From Turritopsis dohrnii (taxonomy: Eukaryota; Cnidaria; Hydrozoa; Anthoathecata; Oceaniidae): a stretch of 64,000 bases of DNA. This document shows positions 13,901-25,043 of this stretch, one piece after another (position 1 is the stretch's first letter; every line of letters begins with the position of its first letter). The stretch spans positions 186,001-250,000 of the forward strand of contig BQMF02000273.1 of assembly GCA_027922465.2 (NCBI GenBank). Reading direction: 5' to 3'. Position numbers and translations under genes: made by a program. The notes under the pieces are model-generated. The model was not told where the DNA came from. It made no database searches and saw only the letters and a program-made list of their open reading frames with translations.

Positions 13901-16900
13901 TGACCATTCTGTTGTTCGTTTAGCTTGATGGAAATCTGTTCAATGACGTCAAGAGATAGTCTGGTCAAATTAATCATAACAAGTTTTGATTACGGAAGAG
14001 ATGGGATAGCAAGGGTGTTGCTGTCCAAAGCTTTATCATCTGCACCAGTTGTAAGCCACCTATTTTCTGTTACTTGCATGTTTTCCTGTTGTTGATGATT
14101 GACAGTGATGATTGTTTGTAGACGTCAAGGCTGTATGCGACGAAGTTTTTACGAGTACTCCTACGCGCTAAAAGTCCATATTTCAGCAATTGGGGCATTG
14201 AATTTCTAACGAACCAGGTAAGAGAGAATTCTATTGCACGTATCGTTACTCGTTACTTCAAAACAAATTCCTATAGCTTGGCCACTACTTTTAGTTGTAT
14301 GATCAAGATAGTGAAATTGTGGAGGCCGCTATCGATATATTAGAAGAGGCTTGCGAAAATGAGGCGAATTTGCAACGATTGATTGAAGTGAAACCGGCGT
14401 TACTGCATTTGGGCGAGCATGGCATCCGACTTCTTTCTCGTTACGTGTCGGTTGCGCGTGGCTTCAGTTATTTGCAGGAAATGGACTACTTGATTCCATT
14501 GGTAGAAGCCTGGAAATCCGTAAGTTGACTAACAAAGAAGATTTATATCGAGTGTGATGTGGGGGTTCATGGGACTTTAATAGTTGACGCAGTGTGTTAT
14601 TGCATTGCTACAATGATTTCGTTTCAGACGTACTGTCGTGAATACGTCAATTGGATAGAATTAGAAATAGCTGAATCGTTAAGTTTGTACGAAAGACACG
14701 GAACCGATGGTGGTTACATCAGACGATCAAGTTCTAAGTAATGTTAAATTTTACCTGAAAGTTGATAGCTGGCATCTCGATCTAATATCATATATCTAAT
14801 TTGTTGGGTTTTTTTTTGTTTTTTTTTTAGTTCCATTCAAAGGAAGGACGTTTATATTCTACCGCATCTTTACGGTGAACTAGCTAGACATCGGCATGGC
14901 ATACAACTCATTCAAGAGCAGGTATTGTTTTCATGACTCGTTGTTTGCTTATTCGTTTGTTAATTTCGCTAGTATAGCGAAGTATTGGTATCGTCGTTCT
15001 ATGTATCTCCGTGACATTTTGGACGATCTCACTAAAGTAAATAATTGCATATAAAAGCCATATCCGCACACACCTTAGCAGTAAAAAATCTTTTGCAGGC
15101 TGACTACGGGCTAAATTTAGACCAAATCATGAAAGTTCTCCAATTTTCATAAAAATTTGCACAAAGCACAATTGAAAGGTGCTGATTTCGAATTTGACAG
15201 TCATGTTGTCAAATTTGGCCAAAATTGGGCAATTCGGGCGAAATTTGGACTAAATTATGAAAGTTTTACAGTTTTCATAAAAATTTGCACAAAGCTGATT
15301 TCGAATTTGGCAGTCATTTTTTCAAATTTGGCCAAAATTTGGCAATGCTATATTGAGAATATTTTATATTTGTTGAGAGTAGATTTGTATAATTGTGACA
15401 CCGTCCTGAAGACTTTAAGCCAAATCTGAGACGAATAAGTTTTGATCTATTTGTTTTGTGTAATTGCGAGTTGAAATTCTGCTACCGTTATCAACTATTG
15501 TATCTCACAGTTCTATGAACAGTATATATTTGTTAGAATTGTGAGAATGCAATATAGCGAAATTTTCGACTTCCAAGTCGTCTTGTAAAGATGATATAAT
15601 ATAAAAATAATACTATAGTAATTAAGATGGATGAACTTTGCACAAAGACAGCATTTGCAGTGACTGCCGAACCTTACTGCAGAATATAGATGGTGCATAC
15701 TTTATAGATTCTGGCAAGGATTGCCACAGCACCAATGTGAGAAATAGATTTTAGACCTCACTTCGTTGTGGTTATTTTGTTTCTCACAATAGAGTCGTCT
15801 GAACGTAAATTATATTAGGGTTTTCGTTAAACGTCAAAACATTTTGCATGTAGGAGGGATTCAAGCCATGTTTGGTTTTGAATATCTCCTTCAGCACCAA
15901 CTCGCAGTATAAACGATGCATGCAATTTTCTGATAAAATAGAATCAATAGATACAATAGCAATAGACCTAACGTAAGTACGTTGAGTTTGCAATTATTTT
16001 GCGTTTCTTTGATGACATGAAACAATATCTTTGCACTAGTCCTCCTGCCTAGGGTATTGACATGGTTACGAAATGTAAGGCCATTGTCAAAATTAATCCC
16101 TAGCAGTTTGACTTCCGTACATTCCACTAAACACTCGCCATTTACATATACTGTGAATGGTTCAACTCTAAGTCTACCAAAAACAAGAAACAATTGTTAA
16201 TGAATGTTCTAGTTTTCGCTGCAATTCAGTGATATCCTCCCCTGACGCACGAAGAGCGTTATCGTCAGTTGTTGTTGTGAAATATGTTAGACGTGAATGA
16301 ATGGGTTTGTCAGAATTCGTGAAATTACAGAGTGGCTTCGAAACTATTCTTCAATTAGCATCAACGCAGGAAGTGATAATTCAAAGTTTTGTTTCTCGAA
16401 GTTTGTGTTGCTTGGAGACGAGAAACGAACGGACCAGATGTAACGGCCCACCGAACATACTTCTGCCCCTCTTGATTGCTTATTAACATTGTTTGTGGGA
16501 AATTTGATTTTTGACTTTGAGAAACCCGTGGCAGAGTTAAGTCTTTGTTTTGAAAAGACTTTGTGCAATGTTCATATGAAATCGTTAGCAAACTCGCAAT
16601 TCAAATCTGGACCAAATTGCGAAAGTTCTCCAGTTTTCATAAAAATTTGCACAAAGAACAATTGCATGCTGCTGATTTCAAAGTTTTTCAAATTTAGGAC
16701 AAATTGGCCAATTTGGGCATGCAACTTTATTTGGGGCGTTAAAACATTATTTCATGTTTTTCTGTAGATGGGTAGTTATTAACTTCCGTAAGCCGCCCTT
16801 AACCAAATTAGCGCCCAATTCCTCCTTTTGAACATAGGGGAGGAGTGGGTGCTGAATGATACACTGTTTTCTTTCAAGTGTAAGTTCTATTATACGGTAG

Positions 16901-19900
16901 AGCAACTTTTTTTATTGGAGCTCCGATGTCCATGGAAACTTCTATTTTCTTTTGCGGTTGTGTATTCACTTGACTTGATACATTATGAAATAACTCCCGC
17001 TCCAAATAAAAACGAGATTCAAACGATTTGCAAGATCAATAGTTTTCTTTGAAAGCATTGATGGCAGGCTTCATCAAACATCGCCGACAATTCACTTTAA
17101 CGTAATAGTTTTTCTTTTTGCTTTTAGAATTTACTTTCTGATGCAGAAAATACCGTACGCCAGCAGTATTTGGAGACATCGCATGATATCTTTCAAGTGA
17201 AAGCAGCACTGTGGACGATCGTAAGCTTGTTTCTTTCGCATCGTGTGTGTCTTGTATACCTTCTTCTGCAACAAATTACAGTGTGGATAACAAAAAACAA
17301 AGAGCTCAGACACTCTTACGTTGTGTGAACGGATTAAACAGTTTCTGTGTATTTCACATTCCTTCTATAGGGACACATCACTTCTACGGTGTTAGGTATT
17401 GGCCTCGTTTTGAATACTAAAAGACGGTCTCAACTATCCGTACCAAATGGTTCGTTTTCGGAACCTGTTAACGAAAGTTTCGAGAAGTCAGTTAACGGAG
17501 AAGAAGGAGAAGAAGAAAAACAAGAAGAAGAAGAAGAAGAAGGAGGTGAAGGAGAAGGAGGCGAAGCACTAGGAGAGAATGAAGTAGAGGATGCTGTAAA
17601 TATCATCGAAGTCATTGTTGACATGGCTCTAAACTGCGAAGTATTGACATTACGCGGGTAGGTATTGACATTGATAAAAGGGTGTTCGCATGGGAAAGTA
17701 CAGTGTCGTTCGTGTACTATTACACGAAAAGGGGAATCACGTTGGTTGGTGCTGTTTATGCATGGTAACATTGTTTGAATGTGACATACGACCAAAACTA
17801 TTTTTTCTGTACATTTAGGACTTGCTTTTACATTTTGGGGTTAATAACAAGCACGTCGATTGGTGCAGATTTGTTGGATGAGCTTGGTTGGGAGAGTGTT
17901 CGTCATAAAGGTTCTGACCTTTGGCCCGTTATCGAACACGACGTGACGTATATTTACGAGACAGATTCCGAAGAAGATCCAGTATGCAGACATGTTTTTG
18001 AATTATTTTTTTTTTAATAATGAGTACTCGATTATAAATGGAAAGAGTATTTTATATTTGTCGTTACGAAAGTAATTCGTGATAAGCTCGTTTCTATAAC
18101 CTCATTCAGGACAGCGAAGCACCAGACGAGGTAGAGACTTTGGCGTTGGAGCCACCTATCAATCAGAGTCAAGAACGGTTTGGTGGTATCTATGTCGGTC
18201 CAGAATCTGAGGGCGATCCGGATGAGAACGACGTCGCCTTGTCGTTTAACTACGAGGTTTACATGTTCCACGGTGACGAAAAACGCAAGAAGAAACCTAA
18301 AATGCCGACAAGCGACGAGTCGAGGTACTTGCAGATGATGTCGTCTGTGAATGAGGACGAGTCGGAACGAAGTAGTATGAAGATGACGTTCTATGACGTT
18401 GATAGTTACGGCATGAAATACGAAAATAAAAATATGAGTTTGATCTCCGGTTTGGAACGGATGAACAATTCATACAGTACTTACAATGCTGGCAGCATCT
18501 ATATGGGTTAGTGACTACCTACCTGCTAGCTTTTAGACAGGGCGCATGTGATATGAGTGTACTCATTTTCCGTATCTGTTTCTTTTGTTTTTTTAACAGG
18601 CGATGATTCATCCGTGGCGTTTTCAGATTACCGCCCTCCAGAGTACTCGGCCGGTACTATTGGCCAGTTTGCTAGTTGGGAGGAGAGTATGCCGTTCCTA
18701 TCGGGAAAATCGAAATCTTTACCCCTTGACAATGCTGAAGAGGAACTGAAGAAAAAGCGGCCTGTGAAAAAGAAAGAAATTTTTGATGAATACGGAATTT
18801 ATTTAGGTAAGGTATCGCTTACAGGTAACTTTCGTGGTTAAACTGTCGTGGTTAAAAGCCTTTATTATTATTATGGTTATTATTACGAATGTTTACCCAG
18901 GATAACCTCTTCAGTTCCCTAAGGTACTGTTATCAATGAGGGTCCTGCGAAGGAGGTCCTAGAGCATTTAAAGCCCCCATGTGGGCTACGGAACCTGAAA
19001 TGGCAGGAACCATTCAACTAGACAACCATCCTAGACATCATTCCTACTCTCTTGTTGAATGCTAAGCAGAGAGGAGTAATTCACACTGTTATAGTCGCTG
19101 GCATGACTCAGTCGGGGATTGAACCCGCGACCTCCCGAACAGAAAGCGAGCACTCTACCACAAGGCTACCTGTCGGAAATGCACTCCTACACAGTGATTT
19201 TTCAACAAATTGGGTTTATCATATGATATTTAACTTCTCTTTTTTAGGCGACGAAGAAATCGAAGAAGGTGGGGAGCCACCAGATACCATCGAAGCTAAT
19301 CTATCGGAAGTCATCCCCTCTCCGGTGTCACCGTTGTGTCTATCTGAAAATCACAGTAGAAATGAGTTAGTGCGTACTGTATCGTCAGACGCTAATGTCT
19401 CACTGAAGCCCATTCGCGAGGAGAAGTCGCAAGAAAGTTTGAACTCTCGCTCGTGTTTGATTGATTTGTCTGTGCAGGAAGAGATCACCATCGAGCTGAA
19501 GAGAACTATCGCGAATGCAGACAGCTCGAATGATACGAGCACGTTGAACAGTTCCGTTACAAGTGAGGATAAAACGCCCACAAGAACAGCACTTCGAATG
19601 AATTATGATAAACTAGAACACGGGCGGTTTCGTAGTGTTAGTTTAAATGATGGGGTATATAAAAACGACATTCTTCCTACTTCTCCGCGTAGTTCGAGCT
19701 TCTCTGGAACTGCCATGCACAACAAACTTAATGTTGTCGGACAGAACCAGTTGAGATCCGGAAGTGATCCTGGTTTCGGGATTAATCCGAATTCTCTTGG
19801 TAGCAGCGTCAGTAGCCAAGAATGCGAGCTTTTACGGCATGAAAACGGGACCGGACCAAGGCGAAACGGCAAAAAGTACGAAGGCCGAAAAAAGTCTCGC

Positions 19901-22669
19901 TCAGAAACAGAAGATGATAGAATTCGTTCTAACAGTATAATATCGGACAGGCAGCGTATGGCGAAAAGACTGCGTGGTGTTTCGACCCTTTCACTGGGGG
20001 TCAGTCCCAAAAGTGCACGCGGTCTCTCCTCTGTCACGCCTTCTGAATCCCCGTATTCGTCATCTTATTCACGTGACGGCTCATACGGATTCACCGCCTG
20101 GCAAACATTGAAAAAACAGCGTTCTTTTAAAAAGGAGATCGATAGTAACATGAGAAGACAGAGTGGTGCCGTAACAGACCGAAGGAAACATAAACCGTAA
20201 GTTGTATCTCTATTTTTTCTGTTGTTTTTTTGTTGAATATAAATTTTGCTTTTTCGCCGTTGCAACATGGTGATGATTGAGTTCAATACCAACGTCGTCT
20301 TCTCCTACTTCGACAGACGGGACTGAAGATCCGACTACTGTCAAACCACAGATAAAACGAAAGTTTCATAATGAAGACCAGGCCTAATGTCTCACATGCT
20401 TGTTTTCTAGTTACAATGGAATAAAAACAGAGCGTCGGGGGCACGTGTAAATCTACCTTATCTAATCTATTGAACCTTTTGTTTTCAATTGTTGATCATT
20501 TTTCCCGTTGCAACCGTATTTGTGCTAATACGCTCTTCATCTTTCGTTTAACCTTGTTTGATATACTATTTTCAACTTGATAGCACTCGAGGCTACCGAT
20601 ATCGAAGGATGTCTGATAATCCTAATCGACGATTCAGCAATTCTGTCGCCTGTCCGCACATGTACTCGAAGCGTCATACAAGTGCAACGTCGTCGTCAGG
20701 TTGCGCGACGGAGGTAGTCATGACGGAAATGTATTCCGCTGGTACTACGGACGTTTATGTTGGTCGGTGTTTACCGGTAAATTTGCCGGAGTTTTTTAGC
20801 GTAAGTTGCCGGTTTTATTTTTTATTTCCGATATATCTATAGTTCGTTCCCATCTTCCTCAACTTTAATTAACTGTGGCGCAACTTCAATTGACCATGGC
20901 GCAACTTCAATTAACCATGGCGCAACTTCAATTAACCATGGCGCAATTTTAATTAACCATGGCGTAACTTAAATTAACCGTGCCGCAACTTCAATTAACC
21001 ATGGCGCAACTTTAATTGACCATGGCGCAACTTTAATTAACCATGGCGTAATTGTAATTAACCATGGCGTAATTGTAATTAACCGTGGTGTTTGTGGATA
21101 TTTCAACAAGTAATTTCCATTCTATTTCTTTCTTTTTTTTTACAACAGATGAGTGCATATGAGTACGATGGATCGTGGGCAGATAACTTTGTTGAATTTT
21201 CCGAGGCACATAACCTGCGTACGTTCGATAAGGATTACAAACACGTGAAAGAACGTTGTTTAGCTTGTCGTATAAGACTTGAGAAAGATGGTAAGTAATG
21301 TCACGTGGATTTTAGAATGTCGGAACTTTTTTAAGCATTAAGTTGGTTTCTGGTGAGCATAGGTCTACTTGTACTTTTAATTATCAGAACATTAAATTTT
21401 TTGGCCACTTAATGTAAAAATGACCGAAACAAAACTGAACTTTTGTCCACCATTGCAAAATTGATTGGCTCGATAAAATGTGATACGCGTATTTTTTCTC
21501 TCGGATATTTCTGCGAAAACATTGGTACACATGCTGCGACTACATCTGCTTATAAGTGGAAATTTCCTTTAACTCCTAGAGATCTGTTGTTGGAGCTCGT
21601 TCAGCTTCATTTATACGCAGTTGTAAGCTGACACATTTCGGCAAGAGAATTCCAGTTGAATTTTATTCTTCTCCAGAGTCGTCATATCGGAACAGTAGTC
21701 GGAAATAGCTTGACATGCATCTCTCAAATGTTTGAGCACCGCGTCTAGTCAATGCATCCTAGCTCGTCTCATGTATTTTTGTGTTTCATTATTGTAACTT
21801 AATTACTAATTACCTCCTGTTCTTTAAAACTTTGAAATTTAGACATTGAAGAGCCTGTAACTAGGCCGTAAAACACCGGAAATTCAAGGCGTATATAATT
21901 ATTTTTTCTCAAGGGAAAGGGAGAAGTGAATCCGACACATCACTGCCGCCAAAGTCTCGATCATCCAGCAAAGACGAGAAAGACGTTTATGAAACAGACG
22001 ATGACTCAGAGAGTTCAGAACGCGATGAAAGATCATCCAAACAAAAAATCAACGTTTTCAAAGAGGTTTTACGGCTAGTGATCAATCTAAGCAGCGCTGT
22101 TGCATCGAAAGGAACTCAGCAAGAGATACTATCGTATGAGAAATTACCTGTCTTTCAAACTAAGGCTACCACTCCTCCATGTAGAGTATTAGTGCGGGTT
22201 TATTTACCAAGTGTTCATTTCGCGAGGTACACAATTCCGAAGCTTAGAAGCTCTACTTGGAGGGCGTGCCTATTTCTGTTAATCTTCCGTCCACTTCTTA
22301 AACAAGAGCTTCAGATATCATCTTTCACCCTCTTAATTGACAGGCTTCGGACACGGTTTCCTTGGGCGTTTCAAGATCTCTGCTTGTATTCACAAGTAAT
22401 GGAACAGCTTGGTATGTTCACATTCCGCCTGACCATCAGACGATTTATACAAGCTTTATTTGAGGGCGTCAATTACAGCCTTGTAAGTCATTTTTACCGC
22501 CCTTTTATAGATTCATCGATCATTCAATAAAAATGTCTGTTCTATATGGATTCTTGTTTTTTTTTCTGAAGATTTTCGAAACAGCCGACCTTATTCTTGG
22601 CAGGACATCCCCGAACCAGAAAGACAGTTGACGCCATACAGTTGCACCCTGGTAGATTATTTTGCGTAA
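1943..22669 (+). CDS. RICTOR: Rictor, mTORC2 scaffold subunit (39 exons, complete)
   Basis: Rapamycin-insensitive companion of mTOR, the HEAT/ARM scaffold that defines mTORC2, the kinase complex that phosphorylates AKT and other AGC kinases. Exons: 1943-1976, 2073-2129, 2452-2549, 2928-2989, 7822-7953, 9107-9170, 9442-9568, 9671-9744, 9864-9959, 10043-10110, 10189-10256, 10387-10469, 10712-10799, 10949-11042, 11159-11225, 11346-11426, 11496-11596, 11686-11857, 11934-12038, 12115-12161, 12238-12373, 13407-13469, 13550-13698, 13924-14050, 14122-14217, 14295-14519, 14628-14737, 14831-14921, 17128-17220, 17371-17657, 17819-17981, 18110-18506, 18600-18806, 19248-20196, 20584-20800, 21149-21290, 21914-22133, 22344-22482, 22604-22669. 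Total 5595 nt, 1864 residues (human 1708), every junction in phase. Recognisable stretches include EVERVQALRLVRK, SFDYGRDGIARVLLSKAL, GFSYL, EVLRLVINLSS and FTFRLTIRRFIQALF. The start is the first ATG after an in-frame stop at 1889. HCC-type residues (HVKERCLAC) and the later DLCLYS cysteine match the C-terminal zinc site known from human Rictor. An acidic insert in exon 30 is unusual. Confidence 0.95.
3040..4230 (-). mobile_element. CR1/L2-like LINE fragment A (RT to C-terminus)
   Basis: Minus-strand remnant of a non-LTR retrotransposon ORF2. Around 4202-3960 the reverse transcriptase shows ALDISKAFDKVWH and GVPQGSVLGPTLFLLFINDLP. The frame then breaks: the catalytic YADD region at about 3880 is out of frame. 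Thumb-like sequence continues at 3837-3571. A C-terminal conserved piece (FWNSLPQSVFP) lies at about 3170-3130. The 5' half, including the endonuclease, is absent. It is non-functional because of frameshifts and truncation. Confidence 0.85.
4290..7035 (-). mobile_element. CR1/L2-like LINE fragment B (endonuclease end to C-terminus)
   Basis: A second, longer minus-strand copy of a related element. In order on the minus strand it carries the end of an AP-endonuclease domain (LGNSDHGVVS near 6520), a linker (about 6350-6100), the RT start (NYRPISLLP near 5740), RT palm (GVPQGSVLGP near 5280) and the active-site box as YADV instead of YADD near 5190. The thumb runs to 4771 and the C-terminal domain (LWNSLPHSCFP) lies at about 4470-4430. 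Several frameshifts break it. It sits head to tail with fragment A, so it may be a separate insertion or nested in A. Confidence 0.85.
8555..8800. repeat. Dispersed repeat R3, copy 1
   Basis: Starts near the motif GGAAACTAAGATGCTTTTTA and ends after CTTAGCAACGGTGGTCGTTC. The same sequence recurs at 52853-53040 and 53632-53840. Nothing coding is visible. An internal doubling of the segment TTCATATTCTTTYGTTAGGTGA occurs at about 8632-8715. Confidence 0.7.
10655..10712 (+). repeat. Triplicated motif at the exon 13 acceptor
   Basis: The motif AGTCTATTTCTGTYATG is present three times in tandem directly before RICTOR exon 13. Only the last copy ends in TATAG and forms the acceptor. The repeats make up the polypyrimidine tract. 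Confidence 0.7.
11203..11290 (+). repeat. 42-bp tandem duplication covering the exon 15 splice donor
   Basis: The end of RICTOR exon 15 plus its intron start (TTGAATCTGGTATTCTAGAG then GTATGTA) is repeated almost exactly 42 bases downstream. The second copy keeps a good donor after 11267. Using it would add 14 codons in frame without a stop. Confidence 0.8.
12565..13059. mobile_element. TA-flanked inverted-repeat element (MITE) in RICTOR intron 21
   Basis: Terminal inverted repeats begin CATTAAGAACCAAGAATT on the left and end AATTTTTGGTTCTTAATG on the right. TA lies on both sides, at 12563-12564 and 13060-13061. The 495-bp interior is non-coding and repeats an ATTTCGGC motif near both ends. 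The TA duplication fits Tc1/mariner-type mobilisation, but the family is not identified. Confidence 0.75.
15110..16720. repeat. Three copies of an intronic repeat around a LINE remnant
   Basis: The motif order GACTAAATTRTGAAAGTTYTCCAGTTTTCATAAAAATTTGCACAAAG-like is seen at about 15118-15245, 15246-15345 and 16605-16720. Each is followed by repeats of AAATTTGGCCAAAATTGG. Copies 1 and 2 are in direct tandem. Copy 3 lies beyond a LINE remnant, as if the insertion had split the array. Confidence 0.6.
15780..16260 (-). mobile_element. LINE reverse transcriptase C-terminal remnant
   Basis: Minus-strand translation at 16193-15990 gives VKLLGINFDNGLTFRNHVN, the conserved segment after the RT domain in CR1/Jockey-type LINEs. 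Further C-terminal-like sequence (KTKHGLNPSY) is in another frame near 15880-15850. It is a short dead fragment in RICTOR intron 28. Confidence 0.75.
17520..17600 (+). other. Acidic low-complexity insert in Rictor exon 30
   Basis: Codes for a Glu/Gly run (for example EEEEEEGGEGEGGEALGENE) between GIGLVLNTKRR and NIIEVIVDMALNCEVLTLRG. Both flanks align with the conserved human stretch ALGNIGSSNWG...DILKLAKQCEVLSIRG, where no such run exists. The underlying DNA is GAA/GGA-rich, which suggests growth by replication slippage. Confidence 0.8.
18858..19174 (-). mobile_element. tRNA-derived SINE in RICTOR intron 33
   Basis: Read on the minus strand, the element starts GACAGGTAGCCTTGTGG and carries an A-box-like TTGTGGTAGAGTG (about 19152-19168). 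A B-box GGTTCAATCCC follows at about 19113-19125. The body ends in an ATT-rich tail at about 18860-18885. Box spacing and the GGTAGAGYGCTCG context are those of a tRNA head. The acceptor of exon 34 lies 73 bases downstream of the SINE in gene orientation, so the SINE is not coding. Confidence 0.8.
20861..21090. repeat. 21-bp minisatellite, about 11 copies
   Basis: Unit TTAACCATGGCGCAACTTCAA is repeated head to tail without spacers and with a few substitutions per copy (CGTGG for CATGG, TAATT for CAACT). It lies in RICTOR intron 35, ending 58 bases before exon 36. Confidence 0.9.
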
Positions 22670-23750
22670 TTGTGAAGTAATGTTTCTCGCTAAATAACGC
22701 CTTTTCTATTCTTGTGTTTTTTTAATTATTTTTTTAAGTTTTCATAGCAAAGCTAATGCAAATTTTTTGAATAAAATGCGTTCGTTGCAGGCGTTCAAAA
22801 AAAAAAAAAGAAAGAATTAGAAGTCGCATTTGTCTCTGCAAGGTGTTCCGTCATTTATCGCTTGTAGCCTTCTTCCTCGAAACGCATTTTTTCTATTTTC
22901 TACACGCGTTACAATATGAAATGATTAAAAATTTAAGACTTTTATTATTTTATCCATCTTTGGTAAATATTTCGCCAGCCTCCTAAACCACGAAATCTTA
23001 CCGCTATATGTTGTTTAGATCCGTTTTCACCCGATTTTCTCGTTTTTCGTGCACAACTCACATCGTTACAATGTTTTTACTACATTTAACTAGTTTTGCT
23101 TGTTTGGGAAATCATTCAACCAGACAACTTTTCCTTTGAAAAAATCTAAAATGCCTAAAATGATCTTTTAGTCGTCTGCACAGTCGGTATAAATTTTAAA
23201 ACGGTTTTAACGGCTAGTCAATATAACGCTGTATAACTTGTGTTACCATATATATTTTTGCATTCAGCAACTTTTAATGCCAAATGATAATTTATGTTAA
23301 TTTATTCAACAGCAATGTAGTATGTTACTTGTTCTCTCCTTCGTAGAGCTCCTAATTTAAGAGTTCTGCTAAATACACTGATCCCAGTACATAGCCATTG
23401 TGTGTGTGTTGAGTGAGCAGTATCCATAAATTATGTCAGTTCGACATTGTGCGTTATGAAATAGATAATTATTTTTTAGGATCCCTATGCTATTTAATTA
23501 GGATACAAAAAAGTACTTCTTAAAATCCGTTAAAATAAAACAATCCGCGTTAAATTTAGAGGGTTTTTTTTATTATTTTCAATATCCAACCCGCGTGTTA
23601 TTGAAGTGGATTGACAAAATTGATTTTTAAAATACCGCGCTAAATTAGGGGTCGCACTTAATATTAGAAGAGTTACGGTAGGCGCAGTGCAGCCAGTTAC
23701 CCCACACATAAACAGCAGTTATGAAATTAAAATTTTTACTCATTCAATTA
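22670..23750. other. RICTOR 3' flank and intergenic DNA
   Basis: A canonical AATAAA lies at 22770-22775, about 100 bases after the Rictor stop, and is the best polyadenylation signal candidate. The rest, to 23750, is AT-rich and shows no coding or structured element that I can recognise. Confidence 0.55.
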
Positions 23751-24033
23751 GTAAGTAAGTAAGTAACTGTGAGTTTATAGTCCTTGGGCCTCCATCCGTA
23801 ATGGTTGGCTATTCTGCCCGCAGACTTGCAATTATTAGTTGACCGCCATAGATACGTATAGCGTTGCTCTAACTTGACCAAATGCCAGTATGCAGTCAGT
23901 CGATGGCTTCTAATGGGCTGACACGCCGCAAAGCGCATCCGAGTGGAGTATCGAGGTACGACAGACTGATACTTGAACACGGGTCGCAGCAGCCGCACTC
24001 ATAGGTACTAACTACTACACCATCGCTGCACAA
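23751..24033 (-). mobile_element. tRNA-derived SINE, intergenic
   Basis: On the minus strand it begins GTGCAGCGATGGTGTAGTAG, an A-box-like head (about 24010-24030). A B-box-like GTTCAAGTATC follows at about 23967-23980. It ends in a tail of four TTAC-type tetranucleotides (plus strand AGTAAGTAAGTAAGTAA at 23751). The body differs from the SINE in RICTOR intron 33, so two SINE families are present. Confidence 0.7.
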
Positions 24034-24421
24034 TTACTCAATCTTTGATCATAAACCAAGTTATGAGACATGGCAGAATCAAAGAACATATCTAGCTAAC
24101 TGAAGGAAATAAAATATGCAAACCCTAAAAGATTAACACTAGGTCGTATAAATATAAACTGAGCGATAAGTTTCAAGGAATTGTTAAAATGTTAAATTCG
24201 TATCAGAATTTAAGGCTGCCTTTCTCATTTCCCAATTGATAATTTTTGACAGATGGGATTTCGTTTTCTTTGAGAAGGGATAAAAATCAGATGATGTGTG
24301 GACTATGTTTTTCATCAACAGAGGGAACATTTGACCACTAAAACGACTAAAATGATAAAAGTCCTGATTTTGAAAGATTTAGAATTTCGAAATAAACTTA
24401 TTGGGATATCATTGACCAACA

Positions 24422-24495
24422 CAACCTCGAACCCAGGGTTTCTTGCCTTTTCGATATACGGGATGGCCATCCGTATATCGAAAAGGCAAGAAAAT
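24422..24495. mobile_element. Foldback element FB, copy 1, perfect hairpin
   Basis: Begins AACCTCGAACCCAGGG, then a near-perfect palindrome with arms TTTCTTGCCTTTTCGATATACGG around the centre GATGGCCATC. The right outer arm seen in the complete copy at 45839-45920 is missing here. A bare left end recurs at 24601. Confidence 0.75.
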
Positions 24496-24600
24496 ATGTA
24501 AATATGTTAATTTCATATTTAATTTTTCAAGATATTAGAATTAATCTCTTAGAATTATTAGAATTAAACTAAAATGACCCCTTCCAATATCAATTAATTA

Positions 24601-24617
24601 CAACCTCGAACCCAGGT
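24601..24617. repeat. Foldback element FB, solo end
   Basis: The motif ACAACCTCGAACCCAGG occurs alone, followed by unrelated sequence. It is identical to the outer end of the foldback family. Confidence 0.5.
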
Positions 24618-25043
24618 AAGATTGCTGCTGTGACACTTATCAGTTAAAACTGTAAATCAATGAACTGTGTTTGGTTACTCATTAATATTAACAATACTGA
24701 AGCCTCTTATTTTCATATCACCAAAAATCATAAAATACAGGAATTATAAAATAATTGGTAACGTTCGGAGAAAGATATGGAAAAAAATTACTGTTAATAA
24801 CGTACAAACAAATCAACATGAAGTTTTTAAAAACATCATCCTGAACACGCTAGAGGAAAGCATAGCCATATTAAACAAAAGTATATCCGACTGGAATAAC
24901 GTTCTGTTTGTCAAGAAAATATTTGAGTAAAGCTATGATGATTCGCTCAAGACACTACACAAAGGTGTCGTGCTGATCAAACACTTGAAAATGAAAGAGT
25001 TTACAATACAAACGTCATTGTTTCGCATGTTACGTGAATCTAA

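Noticed and set aside
17430..17795. Serine/proline-rich minus-strand frame
   Set aside because: Antisense shadow of the Glu-rich part of Rictor exon 30.
19113..19168. Genuine tRNA gene
   Set aside because: The boxes are present, but acceptor and anticodon stems do not pair well and the sequence continues into a SINE body with a simple-repeat tail.
19052..20200. One 382-codon open frame running from the SINE into Rictor
   Set aside because: The first 196 bases are SINE and intron. The acceptor at 19246-19247 gives the in-phase exon 34, so the long frame is accidental.
20315..20390. Possible extra Rictor exon after an acceptor-like TTCGACAG
   Set aside because: In the needed phase it meets a stop within three codons, and no donor follows; exon 34 to exon 35 joins without it.
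20861..21090. CRISPR array
   Set aside because: Units abut directly with no unique spacers and the genome is eukaryotic; it is a minisatellite.
22078..22530. A 150-codon frame as a separate gene at the Rictor 3' end
   Set aside because: It is two Rictor exons (21914-22133 and 22344-22482) with an in-frame readable intron between them. Removing the intron restores the conserved LSLRTRFPWAFQDLCLYS.
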